Assembly: GCF_001861355.1 (NCBI RefSeq)
Contig: NZ_MASN01000024.1
Location: 1-32,102 of the forward strand
Origin: Natrialba sp. SSL1
Lineage (GTDB): Archaea > Halobacteriota > Halobacteria > Halobacteriales > Natrialbaceae
Direction: 5' to 3'
Length of the DNA stretch: 32,102 nt
Positions 23,090-31,742 of the stretch are shown here, piece after piece. A program made the position numbers and the translations under genes. How positions within the stretch are numbered: position 1 is the stretch's first letter; each line of letters begins with the position of its first letter. The notes below the pieces were generated by a model. That model was not told where the DNA came from. It made no database searches and saw nothing but the letters and a program-made list of their open reading frames with translations.

Positions 23090-24745
23090 TTACTCCTCTC
23101 GTTCGTCTGGCTCACCGTGTCCGCCACCACCGGGCGTCCGCACGGTGACGGTCGTCCCCGCGTCGACGTCGACCGTCGTCTTCGCGGGCACCGGCTCGCC
23201 GTCGAGCAGGTTCTCACCCGTCGAACCGTCTTCGCCGCCAGCGACGCCAGCCGGTGCGTGGCGGCGGCGTTCGGTCAGCAGCGAGACCGTCGCGTCCGCC
23301 TCGACCGTCACGGTGCGCTCGAGTCCCTCGCCGCCGCGGAACCGACCGCGGCCGCCGCTGCCCTCCCGCAGCGCGTAGCGTTCGACCCGGAGCGGGTACT
23401 CCGTCTCGAGTGACTCGACGGGCGTGTTGAGCGTGTTCGTCATTCCGACCTGCACGCCGTCCATGCCGTCGCGGTCGGCGCGAGCGCCGAACCCGCCCGC
23501 GATGGTCTCGTAGTAGGTGAACGAGCCGTCCCGCGCGCCGATGGTCAGGTTGTTCATCGTGCCCTGGCCCTGCGCCGGGACGCGGTCGGGTGCGGCCTCG
23601 GCGAACGCGGTGAAGACCACGTCGGTCACGCGCTGGCTGGTCTCGACGTTGCCGCCGACGACCGCGGCCGGCGGCTCGGGGTTGAGCAGCGTACCGTTCG
23701 GTGCGTGCACGCTCACGGGCTCGTAACAGCCGTGATTCGGCGGAATCTCGGGGTCGGTGAGACAGCGCACGACGAAGTAGACCGCGCTCGTCGCGACCGC
23801 TCGGGGCGCGTTGAGGTTGCCCGCGAGCTGCGCTGCGGTGCCCGAGAAGTCTACGTCGACCGACGTGCCATCGATGGTCACGGCGACGCTGATCTCGATA
23901 TCGTCGTCCGTTACGCCGTCGCCCTCCAGATAGTCCGTCGCCTCGTAGGTACCGTCGGGTAACGCCGCGAGTTCGTCCTCGATCCGCTCGCGTGAGTAGT
24001 CGATGACGGCGTCGAACCCCGACAGCACCGTCTCGCGGCCGTGTTCTTCGAACAGGTCGGCCAGCCGGTCCGCGGCTCGCTCGTTCGCCGCCCGCTGAGC
24101 CCGCAAGTCGGCGCGCCGTTCGCGAGCGTTGCGCACGTTCGCCAGCAGCAGCGACCGCACCTCCTCGCGGACCTCGCCGCCGGCCACCAGCCGCGTCGGC
24201 GGTATTCGAAGTCCCTCCTGGTAGATCTCCTCCGCGCCCGCGGGCATGCTTCCGGGCGTCATCCCACCAACGTCGGCGTGGTGGGCCCGCGAGACCGCGT
24301 AGCCGACGATTTCTCCCTCGACAGAAAGCGTGGAGACCATCGTCACGTCCGGGAGGTGCGTCCCGCCCTCGAACGGGTCGTTGAGCACGAAGACGTCGCC
24401 GGGTTCTGGGTCGAACTCGAGTACCGCCTCCACAGCGGCGGGCATCGCGCCGAGGTGGACGGGGATGTGTTCGGCTTGAGCGATCATTCGACCCTCGGCG
24501 TCGAAGAGGGCGGTCGAGCAGTCGCGGCGTTCCTTGATGTTGGGGGAGTAGGCCCCGCGGATCAGCGTTTGGCCCATCTCCTCGGCGATGCCGGCGAGCT
24601 GGTTGCGCAGGACTTCGAGGGTGACCGGGTCGATGGGTTGGTCTGTGGTCGTGGGAGATTCGTCAGTCGAGCCGTTGGCTGCTGAGTCGTGGTTTGTCGA
24701 GCCGTTGTTCGTCGAGTTGTGGTTCGTTGAGTCGTGATCAGTCAT
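23090..24745 (-). CDS. hyuB: Hydantoinase B / 5-oxoprolinase beta-type subunit
   Basis: A 551-residue HyuB-family protein, the partner of HyuA in ATP-dependent opening of hydantoins, 5-oxoproline or related rings. Family parts are DPVTLEVLRNQLAGIAEEMG, IKERRDCSTALFDAEGRMIA, HIPVHLGAMP, DVFVLNDPFEGGTHLPDV, SRAHHADVGGMTPGSMP and the Gly-rich end. The first 35 residues are a low-complexity Asn/Ser/Thr/His tail (DSTNHNSTNNGSTNHDS), coded by a 15-30 bp DNA repeat at about 24655-24740, which is outside the domain. The ATG overlaps the HyuA stop by 4 bp. Confidence 0.93.
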   Translation of the reverse strand: MTDHDSTNHNSTNNGSTNHDSAANGSTDESPTTTDQPIDPVTLEVLRNQLAGIAEEMGQTLIRGAYSPNIKERRDCSTALFDAEGRMIAQAEHIPVHLGAMPAAVEAVLEFDPEPGDVFVLNDPFEGGTHLPDVTMVSTLSVEGEIVGYAVSRAHHADVGGMTPGSMPAGAEEIYQEGLRIPPTRLVAGGEVREEVRSLLLANVRNARERRADLRAQRAANERAADRLADLFEEHGRETVLSGFDAVIDYSRERIEDELAALPDGTYEATDYLEGDGVTDDDIEISVAVTIDGTSVDVDFSGTAAQLAGNLNAPRAVATSAVYFVVRCLTDPEIPPNHGCYEPVSVHAPNGTLLNPEPPAAVVGGNVETSQRVTDVVFTAFAEAAPDRVPAQGQGTMNNLTIGARDGSFTYYETIAGGFGARADRDGMDGVQVGMTNTLNTPVESLETEYPLRVERYALREGSGGRGRFRGGEGLERTVTVEADATVSLLTERRRHAPAGVAGGEDGSTGENLLDGEPVPAKTTVDVDAGTTVTVRTPGGGGHGEPDEREE

Positions 24746-26982
24746 TCCTCACTCACCTCCGTACGCGTCATCGCAAGCGTCCCATCCGGAAGGATCTCAC
24801 CCGTCCACCTGGGCGGGATCACCGTCGTACTTTCTGCCTGTTCGAGCACCGCCGGACCGTCGACCCTCGCGCCGGGTGCGAGTCGGTCACGCTCGTAGAC
24901 CGTCGCCTCGCCCTGCTCCTCGTCCGCGCCGGGGAAGTGGGCGGTTCGCGTGCCGACGACCGCATCGCCTCCGCCCTCGTGTCGAACGGTCGGCTCCGCG
25001 CCGGGAACGGTCGCCGTCGTCCGCAGGTTCACGACCTCGACTCGCTCGTCCAGCGCGTAGCCGTAGGTTCGCTCGTGGGCCTCGTGGAAGCGGTCGGCGA
25101 CCGCCTCGGCGTCGAACGTCCCCTTCGAATCCACGGGGACGGTCAACTCGAAGCTCTGCCCGGCGTACCGACAGTCCGCCGCCCGCTCGAGTTGGGCCGC
25201 GTCCGGATCGGAGACGTCCGCGAGCACGTCTTCGACCAGCTCGTCGTACACCTCGCTGATCGTCGCCGGCGAGGCGGACTCGAGTGCAACACCAACGGTC
25301 CGAACGGCGTCGTGACTCTCGTCGGCCGCGAGGAGGCCGAACGCCGAGAGGACGCCGCCGGGGCGAGGCACGAGCACGCGCTCGACTGAGAGCGCGTCGG
25401 CCAGCGACGCGGCGTGCATCGGCCCTGCGCCGCCGAAGGCGACGAGCGCGAACTCGCGGGGGTCGTGGCCGCGCTCGACCGTGACGCTGCGGATCGTTCG
25501 GGTCATCGTCGCGTTCGCCACGCGGTAGACGCCGCGGGCGGCCTCGAGTGCGCCGTCCAGGCCAGCCTCCCCGGCAAGGCTCGCCAGGGCGTCGTGGGCC
25601 GCTTCGACATCGAGGGTCATCTCGCCGCCGAGCGCGGTTTCGGGGCCGATGTAGCCGAGGACGACGTTGGCGTCGGTCACGGTCGGTCGCGTGCCGCCGC
25701 GGCCGTAGCAGGCGGGACCGGGCTGTGCGCCCGACGATTCCGGGCCGACGCGGAGCGCGCCGCCGGCGTCGACCCAGGCGATGGAGCCGCCGCCGGCCCC
25801 GACGGTGTTCACGTCGACCATCGGCGTGCGGATCGGGAGGCCGTCGATTTCGGCGTCGGTCGTCCGCTCGGCGCGCCCGTCCCGGACGAGGCTCACGTCG
25901 CTCGAGGTGCCGCCCATGTCGAAGGTGACGAGCCCTTCGGGTGTCTCGCTGGCTGCGTCTGCAGGGTCGTCGCTGTCGCCATTGTCGTCGTTATCGGTAT
26001 TGTCGTCGATATCGCCGTTATCGCCGCTACCACTGGAGCCGCCGACGGTCGCCCCCGCGCCGACGACGCCCGCGGCCGGACCGGAGAGCGTCGTTGTCAC
26101 GGCGTGCTCGCGGACCGTTTCCGGTGCTGCGGTGCCGCCGTTCGCCTGCATAATCTGCGGTTCGGGAATCCCCGCGTCGTCGGCCTGCTCGACGAGTCGG
26201 CCGATGTAGCGGTCGATCGCGGGGCGGACGTAGGCGTCGACCGTGGTCGTCGACGTGCGCTCGAACTCGCGGAACTCGGCCAGCACCTCGTGGGAGGCCG
26301 ACACCGGAACCGAGAGCTCTTCGCGAAGAATGTCGGCGACCTGGCGCTCGTTCGACGGGTCGGCGTAGGCGTGCAGGAGCGAGACCGCGACGGCCTCGAC
26401 ATCCGCCTCGCGGAGTTTCGCTGCGAGATCGCGAACCTCGTCGGGGTCGACGGGTTGTTCGACACCCTCGGCCGTCGTCCGCTCATTGACCTCGAACCGG
26501 CGTTCGCGGGGGACGAGCCGCGCCGGCTTCTCGGCGTCGAGATCGTAGAGCGAGGGCCGATCCTGGCGACCGATCTCGAGTACGTCGCGAAAGCCGGCGG
26601 TGGTGACGAGTGCGGTCTCCGCGCCGTCGCGTTCGAGGAGGGCGTTGACCGAGACGGTCATCGCGTGGCTGAACTCGTCGATCTCGCCGGGGTCGATGCC
26701 CGCATCGTCGCAGGCTTTTTCGATGCCCTCGAGGACGCCGACGTGCTGGGGGTCCGTGCTCGGCACCTTCGCGGTGACGAGGTCGTCGTCGACAGAGAGG
26801 GCGACGTCGGTGAAGGTGCCGCCGACGTCGACGCCGATTCGGGTATCGGCGCGAGTGTGGGTTTGGGTGTGGGTTCGAGTGCAATCGTTCGAGTCGCGGT
26901 TCGGTGCGTCCTGTTGTGTCGAGTCACGTTGCATTGCGTGCTGTTGCGGTGGATCGCGTGCGTCTGTGTCGTTCTCGTTCAT
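24742..26982 (-). CDS. hyuA: Hydantoinase A / 5-oxoprolinase alpha-type subunit (ASKHA fold)
   Basis: A 746-residue HyuA-family ATPase subunit. The start of the domain is RIGVDVGGTFTDVAL at about residue 48; the first 45 residues are a polar tail (HTQTHTRADTR), so a later start is possible. Further signatures are SHAMTVSVNALLERDGA, TTLSGPAAGVVGA, VTFDMGGTSSDVSLV, the GAGGGSIAWVDAGGALRVGP region and ALVAFGGAGPMHA. A non-conserved insertion of about 38 acidic, Asn/Asp/Gly-rich residues (about 310-347) splits the domain, coded by a local DNA repeat. The gene ends inside hyuB and begins 15 bp after the transporter gene stop, forming one operon. Confidence 0.94.
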   Translation of the reverse strand: MNENDTDARDPPQQHAMQRDSTQQDAPNRDSNDCTRTHTQTHTRADTRIGVDVGGTFTDVALSVDDDLVTAKVPSTDPQHVGVLEGIEKACDDAGIDPGEIDEFSHAMTVSVNALLERDGAETALVTTAGFRDVLEIGRQDRPSLYDLDAEKPARLVPRERRFEVNERTTAEGVEQPVDPDEVRDLAAKLREADVEAVAVSLLHAYADPSNERQVADILREELSVPVSASHEVLAEFREFERTSTTTVDAYVRPAIDRYIGRLVEQADDAGIPEPQIMQANGGTAAPETVREHAVTTTLSGPAAGVVGAGATVGGSSGSGDNGDIDDNTDNDDNGDSDDPADAASETPEGLVTFDMGGTSSDVSLVRDGRAERTTDAEIDGLPIRTPMVDVNTVGAGGGSIAWVDAGGALRVGPESSGAQPGPACYGRGGTRPTVTDANVVLGYIGPETALGGEMTLDVEAAHDALASLAGEAGLDGALEAARGVYRVANATMTRTIRSVTVERGHDPREFALVAFGGAGPMHAASLADALSVERVLVPRPGGVLSAFGLLAADESHDAVRTVGVALESASPATISEVYDELVEDVLADVSDPDAAQLERAADCRYAGQSFELTVPVDSKGTFDAEAVADRFHEAHERTYGYALDERVEVVNLRTTATVPGAEPTVRHEGGGDAVVGTRTAHFPGADEEQGEATVYERDRLAPGARVDGPAVLEQAESTTVIPPRWTGEILPDGTLAMTRTEVSEE

Positions 26983-26997
26983 ATCGTTTCGTACACC

Positions 26998-28218
26998 TCA
27001 GAGGACGATGATATCGTACAGCGTCTGCAGCCCGATTCCGATGACGACGAGTGTGACTGCGCCGCCGAGGACGTTCTGGAGCGTGCTGTTGGTGTGCTCG
27101 CCGAGCAGTTCCTCGTTGTTCATCGCGTAGATGAGGAAGGCCGCGAGGATCGGGAGCAGGAGTCCGTTCGCGACCTGTGCGAAGACGATCACCTGGACGG
27201 GGTCGTAGTCGAGCGCGGAGAAGACGATTCCCGTTCCGAGGATCGTCATCCAGATGAGCCGAAAGCGCGTCGAGGTCAGGTCTCGTTCCCAGCCGAGCGC
27301 ACCAGCGGTGGCGTACGCGCCTGCGAGCGGCGCGCTCATCGCACTCGTGAAGCCGGCTGCAAAGAGGCCGATCGCGAAGAACCAGAGCGCGTAGCCGCCG
27401 AAGACTGGCTCGAGTTGATCCGCCATCTCACCGACGTTCTGGATCGACGTCCCCTCGGGGAACACTGCGGCGGCCGTGACGACGATCGAGGTCGTGATGA
27501 GGCCGCCGATAACGACCATCGCGATCGTGTCGGTGCGACACTCGGCGAGGTCGCTCGCGCCGTCCCACCGCTCCTGAACGGTGCTCGCGTGCAGGAACAG
27601 GTTGTAGCCGACGACCGTGGTGCCGATGAGGCCGGCGATCAGGTAGGCCGACCCGTCCGGAATCGTCGGCACGAGGCCCGCCGAGAGCGCGCCGAGATCG
27701 GGGCGGACGATGACCGCGTTGAGCACGAACGCGAGTCCCATGACGATCACGAGACCGATGAAGACGCGCTCGATCAGTTTGTAGTTGCCCGTCCAGAGCA
27801 AGCTAGCGGCGACGAGACCGATGAGCGGCCCCCAGACGTTCTCGCTGACGCCGGTAATCGTGGCGAGGCCCGTCGCCCCGCCGACGATGTTGCCCGTCTG
27901 GAACGCCGCGGTTCCGATGCCGATCGCGCTGACGACCAGCACGACCCCGACGCTCTTGACCAGCGGATTCGAGAACTCGCTTCGAAACGCTTCGCCCAAT
28001 CCATCCTGCGTGATCAGGCCGAATCGCGCGCTCATCTCCTGTAAGACGATCGTTGCGAGAATAGAGAAGGCAATCGTCCACAGGAGGACGTACGCGTATT
28101 CGGCGCCGAGAACGCTCGCAGTCGTGACGGTACCCGGTCCGACGAACGCCGCGGCGACGAGCGCCCCCGGTCCGATCGCTCGTATTCGGTTGAGCAAACC
28201 CATGATAGCTGTCCACAT
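26998..28218 (-). CDS. NRAMP-fold transporter with altered metal-site motifs
   Basis: A 406-residue protein with about 11 transmembrane helices and the NRAMP layout (IGPGALVAAAFVGPG near the start, GNYKLIERVFIGLVIVMGLA later). Helix 1 has Gly27-Pro-Gly-Thr30 in place of the metal-binding DPGN, and helix 6 has Val203-Gly-Tyr-Asn where MPHN is usual. So the Mn/Fe-binding Asp, Asn and Met are lost. It is the first gene of a unit with hyuA and hyuB. The NRAMP-like YcsG in the Bacillus oxoprolinase operon is a precedent. A hydantoin, oxoproline or similar substrate is inferred. The ATG at 28203 is an equally possible start. Confidence 0.9.
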   Translation of the reverse strand: MWTAIMGLLNRIRAIGPGALVAAAFVGPGTVTTASVLGAEYAYVLLWTIAFSILATIVLQEMSARFGLITQDGLGEAFRSEFSNPLVKSVGVVLVVSAIGIGTAAFQTGNIVGGATGLATITGVSENVWGPLIGLVAASLLWTGNYKLIERVFIGLVIVMGLAFVLNAVIVRPDLGALSAGLVPTIPDGSAYLIAGLIGTTVVGYNLFLHASTVQERWDGASDLAECRTDTIAMVVIGGLITTSIVVTAAAVFPEGTSIQNVGEMADQLEPVFGGYALWFFAIGLFAAGFTSAMSAPLAGAYATAGALGWERDLTSTRFRLIWMTILGTGIVFSALDYDPVQVIVFAQVANGLLLPILAAFLIYAMNNEELLGEHTNSTLQNVLGGAVTLVVIGIGLQTLYDIIVL

Positions 28219-28398
28219 ATATCGCTCGCAGAAACCATCAAAAACATTGTTAAGAACTGCACATACGTCTCGAGACCAGGCGATCTGGAGTATGATCGGT
28301 TATGAAATCGTGTGAATTGCGGTTCCGTGTTGGGAGAGTGCGTGCTCGTCCAGAAACCCGACACCGTGGGACGGGTGCGTGTGTGTTCCCGCTACGTT

Positions 28399-28962
28399 TC
28401 ACGCCGCGTCGGACGCCGTCTCGCGGTCTTCTTCGACGATAATCGCCTTCGACACGCCGCGTTCGACCTCGAGTTTCGTCCCAATTCGGACCGTACTCCG
28501 TTCGATAAATCGCGTCATGAACCAGCAGATCGACTCCGAGGGAAAGACCACGTGATACACACCCCCCTCAGCCCCCCGTACCTCGAGAAAGCCACAGAAC
28601 GATAGCCACTCGAGTAACTCCCCAACGCCGGAAAACCGATCCGCGTACTCGCGGGCGTGATAGTCGGAGACGCGGTCTGCGGCGTCGACGAATTCGGGGT
28701 CTGGGTCGCCACCGGCGTAGCTGTACTCCAGAAAGGCGTGTAAGAAGTCGACATCGAGGAGGACGTGTTCGCCCGAGGCGAGCATGCGGTAGTACTGTTC
28801 CAAGTTATCGCTCGGCTGGCGCTCTGCGGCGTCGAAGTTGGCCGCGTAGAAGGCGAGCGCGCGCCGGACGACCTCGCTCTGCCCGGCGTTCGTCTCGGCG
28901 ACCAGCGTCTCGAGGGCGGTCTGGGCCTCGTCGTCGAGTGAGACCGTTACGCGCTGTGTCAT
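28399..28962 (-). CDS. Ribbon-helix-helix (CopG-type) regulator
   Basis: A 187-residue protein. Residues 3-45 (TQRVTVSLDDEAQTALETLV, then QSEVVRRALAFYAAN) form a ribbon-helix-helix DNA-binding domain. A long C-terminal part of about 130 residues (LEQYYRMLASGEHVLLDVDF, LLEWLSFCGFLEV, VVFPSESICWFMTRFIERS) is a probable sensor of unknown ligand. The ATG at 28962 is supported by CTATA at 28988-28992, about 28 nt upstream (leaderless). It is divergent from the Nudix-eIF2B fusion gene; the 93-bp space may hold its operator. Confidence 0.85.
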   Translation of the reverse strand: MTQRVTVSLDDEAQTALETLVAETNAGQSEVVRRALAFYAANFDAAERQPSDNLEQYYRMLASGEHVLLDVDFLHAFLEYSYAGGDPDPEFVDAADRVSDYHAREYADRFSGVGELLEWLSFCGFLEVRGAEGGVYHVVFPSESICWFMTRFIERSTVRIGTKLEVERGVSKAIIVEEDRETASDAA

Positions 28963-28987
28963 GGTCGCTGGTCGGACTCGAGACGGG

Positions 28988-28992
28988 TATAG
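28988..28992 (-). promoter_or_regulatory. TATA-like box of the RHH regulator
   Basis: CTATA on the minus strand is centred 28 nt before the ATG at 28962. Confidence 0.45.
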
Positions 28993-29055
28993 TTCACGCA
29001 CGGTGACTCCGCTGCTCCCGAAAGTCATTCCGTTGCAGCCCCCATGAGGCCACGT

Positions 29056-30489
29056 ATGAGCGATTCCACGGACGGCGATGGGACCGAATCGGAGTCGATC
29101 CACGCCGATGTCGTTACTGCCTTCCTTCGTCACGGGGGCGAGATCCTTCTCTTGCGCCGCAGCGATGCCGTCGGTACCTACGCCGGACAGTGGGGCGGCG
29201 TCTCCGGCTTCGCCGAAGGCGACCCCGACGCACAGGTCCGCGCCGAAATCCGCGAAGAAACCGGCCTCTCGGACGCCGAGATCGACCTCGTCCGGTCTGG
29301 CCGCTCGGTCTCCGTCACCGATCCCGATCTCGACCGCGAGTGGACCGTCCATCCCTACCTGTTCGACGCCGACAGCCGCGATGTCGATCTGAGCGAAGAG
29401 CACGACGCACTCGAGTGGACCAGTCCGACAACCATCTGCACCGGCACTGCTGCCGGCAATGCCGATGCCGACTCGGACCGCCAGACGGTGCCGGCACTGT
29501 GGACGACCTACGAGCGCGTCGCACCGACAGTGCGCTCGATTACGGCGGACGACGAGCACGGTGCAGCCGCGCTCTCGATTCGCGCACTCGAAGTGCTTCG
29601 GGATCGGGCGGGACTGGTGGTTTCCGAGCGCGCGGATTCCGACGACGGCGACGATGCGGATCAGCATGTCGACGCTGACGCTGACGCCGACGCCGACACC
29701 GACGACGCCGACGAGGAGTGGGCCGAACTCACCGCACTCGCTGAGCGACTCCTCGAGGCACGGCCGTCGATGGCGGTACTCCGGAATCGGGTGAACCGAG
29801 CGATGGCGACGGCGACCGAAGACCTCGACACGGAGGCCGTCCCGGACGCACGGGCCGTACTCGAGTCCACCCTCGCGGGAATCGAGCGTGCGACTGCTGC
29901 GGACGACGACGCCGCGGCAACTGCAGCCGACGTGATCGACGGCACCGTGCTCACGCTCTCGCGCTCTGGAACCGTCGTCGACGCGCTCCGAACCGGCGCG
30001 CCGTCACGGGTGTTCGTCGCCGAATCCAGACCCGCGTTAGAGGGAGTCGACGTCGCCGAGGAGCTGGCCGCTGGGACGGTCGACTGCCCCGTGACACTCC
30101 ACACCGACGCCGCAGCCGCACACGTGCTCGCAACCGAATCCATCGACCGGGTGCTCGTCGGCGCGGACACGATTCGCCACGACGGCGCTGTCGTGAACAA
30201 GACCGGAACGCGAGCGCTCGCCGTCGCCGCCGCCCACGAGGACGTTCCCGTCACCGTCGTCGCCGCCACGGACAAAATTTCGACCCGTGAGGAGGTTACA
30301 CTCGAGTCCGCCGCGCGTGATGCGGTCTACGACGGCGAGGCCGCGGTCGATGTGCTGAACCCAACGTTCGACATCACACCCGCTGACTGTGTGGCGGAGT
30401 TCGCGACGGAACGAGGTCTGCTCGCGCCCGCCGAGATCGAGGGGATCGCCGAGAACCTGCGCGCACTCGAGTCCTGGCGCGACCGCTGA
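29056..30489 (+). CDS. Nudix domain fused to eIF2B-like (R15P isomerase/MtnA superfamily) domain
   Basis: A 477-residue two-domain protein. Residues 15-150 are a Nudix fold: the box reads GVSGFAEGDPDAQVRAEI then REETGL, with one extra residue between the Glu and the AEIREE stretch. An acidic linker with an Ala-Asp repeat (DADADADADTDDADEEW, about 205-220) leads to an eIF2B-like Rossmann domain with VFVAESRP and VLVGADTIRHDGAVVNKTGT. Asp371 is kept, but in the motif where isomerases have His-Cys (THCN) this protein has Leu-Ser302 (TLSRS). A regulatory or different catalytic role is inferred. ATG at 29056 was chosen; 29044 is possible. Confidence 0.88.
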   Translation: MSDSTDGDGTESESIHADVVTAFLRHGGEILLLRRSDAVGTYAGQWGGVSGFAEGDPDAQVRAEIREETGLSDAEIDLVRSGRSVSVTDPDLDREWTVHPYLFDADSRDVDLSEEHDALEWTSPTTICTGTAAGNADADSDRQTVPALWTTYERVAPTVRSITADDEHGAAALSIRALEVLRDRAGLVVSERADSDDGDDADQHVDADADADADTDDADEEWAELTALAERLLEARPSMAVLRNRVNRAMATATEDLDTEAVPDARAVLESTLAGIERATAADDDAAATAADVIDGTVLTLSRSGTVVDALRTGAPSRVFVAESRPALEGVDVAEELAAGTVDCPVTLHTDAAAAHVLATESIDRVLVGADTIRHDGAVVNKTGTRALAVAAAHEDVPVTVVAATDKISTREEVTLESAARDAVYDGEAAVDVLNPTFDITPADCVAEFATERGLLAPAEIEGIAENLRALESWRDR

Positions 30490-30680
30490 AGCGACAGAGG
30501 GAAACCCGTTCGTCGAGTAGGGACCGCCGGCGGCCGTGACGAGCAGTTACCCCCTCCGAGCCCCTTGTGACGAGGACTTTTCCCGAGCCGCCGTTTCTGT
30601 ACGTGCCGAGCTCCGCGTATCGCGACAGCAATGACACAGGTTGGCAAAGCTTGAACGTGGGGTCGTCCGTACCGGGCGGT

Positions 30681-31682
30681 ATGCCAGCTAGTTCAGACGA
30701 GACGGGCGACCGAGAGGCAGCGTCCGACTCGAACTCGGACGCCGATTCCGGCACCGACCGCGAAATCACACTCCTCGGCATCCACGACTCCGTCGGCAAC
30801 GTCTTCCCACCGGCCGAACTCGCCGACGAACTTGCCGAGCTTCCCGTCCCTGTGGAAGTCGTCGACACCGACGACAGCAGTAAGTGCGACGCTATCGTCA
30901 CGCGAGACTATCACGACGTCTTCCTCGACCTCGAGTGGGTCCACTCCATCCAGGCCGGCGTCGACCGCTTCCCCTTCGACGAGTTCGAAGCGAACGACGT
31001 GACCCTCACCAACAGCACGGGGATTCACGACCGGACGGTCGGCGAAACCGTCGCGGGCTACCTCCTCGCGTTCTCTCGGCGGCTCCACACCGCTATCGCC
31101 GCCCAGCAGGACCGCCGTTGGGACCGCCCCGCGTGGGACGAGGCGTTCACCCTGCCCGGCAAGACCGCCTGCGTTCTCGGCACCGGCACGCTCGGCAGCG
31201 GCGTTGCCGACACCCTCGGCTCGCTCGGCGTCCACGTCACCGGCGTCCGCCGTTCCGGCGACCCGGTCCCCGGCTTCGAGGAGGTGTACCCGACCGAAGA
31301 CCGCCACACGGCTGTCGCCGACGCCGACTTCGTGATCATCACGCTCCCGCTCACCGACGACACGCACCACCTCGCCGACGCCGAGTTCTTCGACGCTATG
31401 CGCGACGACGCCTACTTCGTCAACGTCGGCCGCGGCTCCATCGTGGACGAACCCGCGCTGGTCGATGCACTCGAGTCCAACTCGATCGAAGGCGCGGGCC
31501 TCGACGTGTTCGAGACGGAGCCGCTGCCAGAGGAGTCTCCGCTGTGGGAGATGGACGAGGTGATTATTACGCCCCACTGTGCCGCGTTTACGGTTGACTA
31601 CTTCCGTGATGTTGGTGGACTGGTTCGAGAGAACGTCGAGCACCTCAGGAATGGCGAGGAGCTAACGAATCGGGTCGTTTAA
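30681..31682 (+). CDS. D-2-hydroxyacid dehydrogenase (NAD-dependent)
   Basis: A 333-residue cytoplasmic dehydrogenase of the D-isomer-specific family. The Rossmann NAD-binding motif is VLGTGTLGSGVADTLG. The catalytic set is Arg in NVGRGSIVDE, Glu in DVFETEPLPEE and His in ITPHCAAF. The first 25 residues are a variable Asp/Ser-rich tail. The ATG at 30681 was chosen over an upstream GTG at 30567, because the extra 38 residues are unlike any domain. It follows the Nudix-eIF2B gene by 191 bp on the same strand. The substrate (glyoxylate, hydroxypyruvate or other) is not defined. Confidence 0.92.
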   Translation: MPASSDETGDREAASDSNSDADSGTDREITLLGIHDSVGNVFPPAELADELAELPVPVEVVDTDDSSKCDAIVTRDYHDVFLDLEWVHSIQAGVDRFPFDEFEANDVTLTNSTGIHDRTVGETVAGYLLAFSRRLHTAIAAQQDRRWDRPAWDEAFTLPGKTACVLGTGTLGSGVADTLGSLGVHVTGVRRSGDPVPGFEEVYPTEDRHTAVADADFVIITLPLTDDTHHLADAEFFDAMRDDAYFVNVGRGSIVDEPALVDALESNSIEGAGLDVFETEPLPEESPLWEMDEVIITPHCAAFTVDYFRDVGGLVRENVEHLRNGEELTNRVV

Positions 31683-31713
31683 ATTCTGGAGGGATCGAAC
31701 CGGATAGAGACCG

Positions 31714-31719
31714 TTTAAG
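31714..31719 (+). promoter_or_regulatory. TATA box of the terminal Nudix gene
   Basis: TTTAAG is centred 27 nt before the ATG at 31743, which fits a leaderless transcript. Confidence 0.55.
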
Positions 31720-31742
31720 GGGTGTGTTCACCTTTCGCCGAT

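Noticed and set aside
25414-28044. Open frame of more than 870 codons on the plus strand across hyuA and the transporter
   Set aside because: It runs opposite conserved genes, has Arg/Asp/Val-rich composition typical of antisense frames and no domain.
28963-29667. Longer minus-strand frame extending the RHH regulator to about 422 residues
   Set aside because: The extension lies antisense to the Nudix-eIF2B gene. The start at 28962 has RHH homology from residue 3 and a TATA box.
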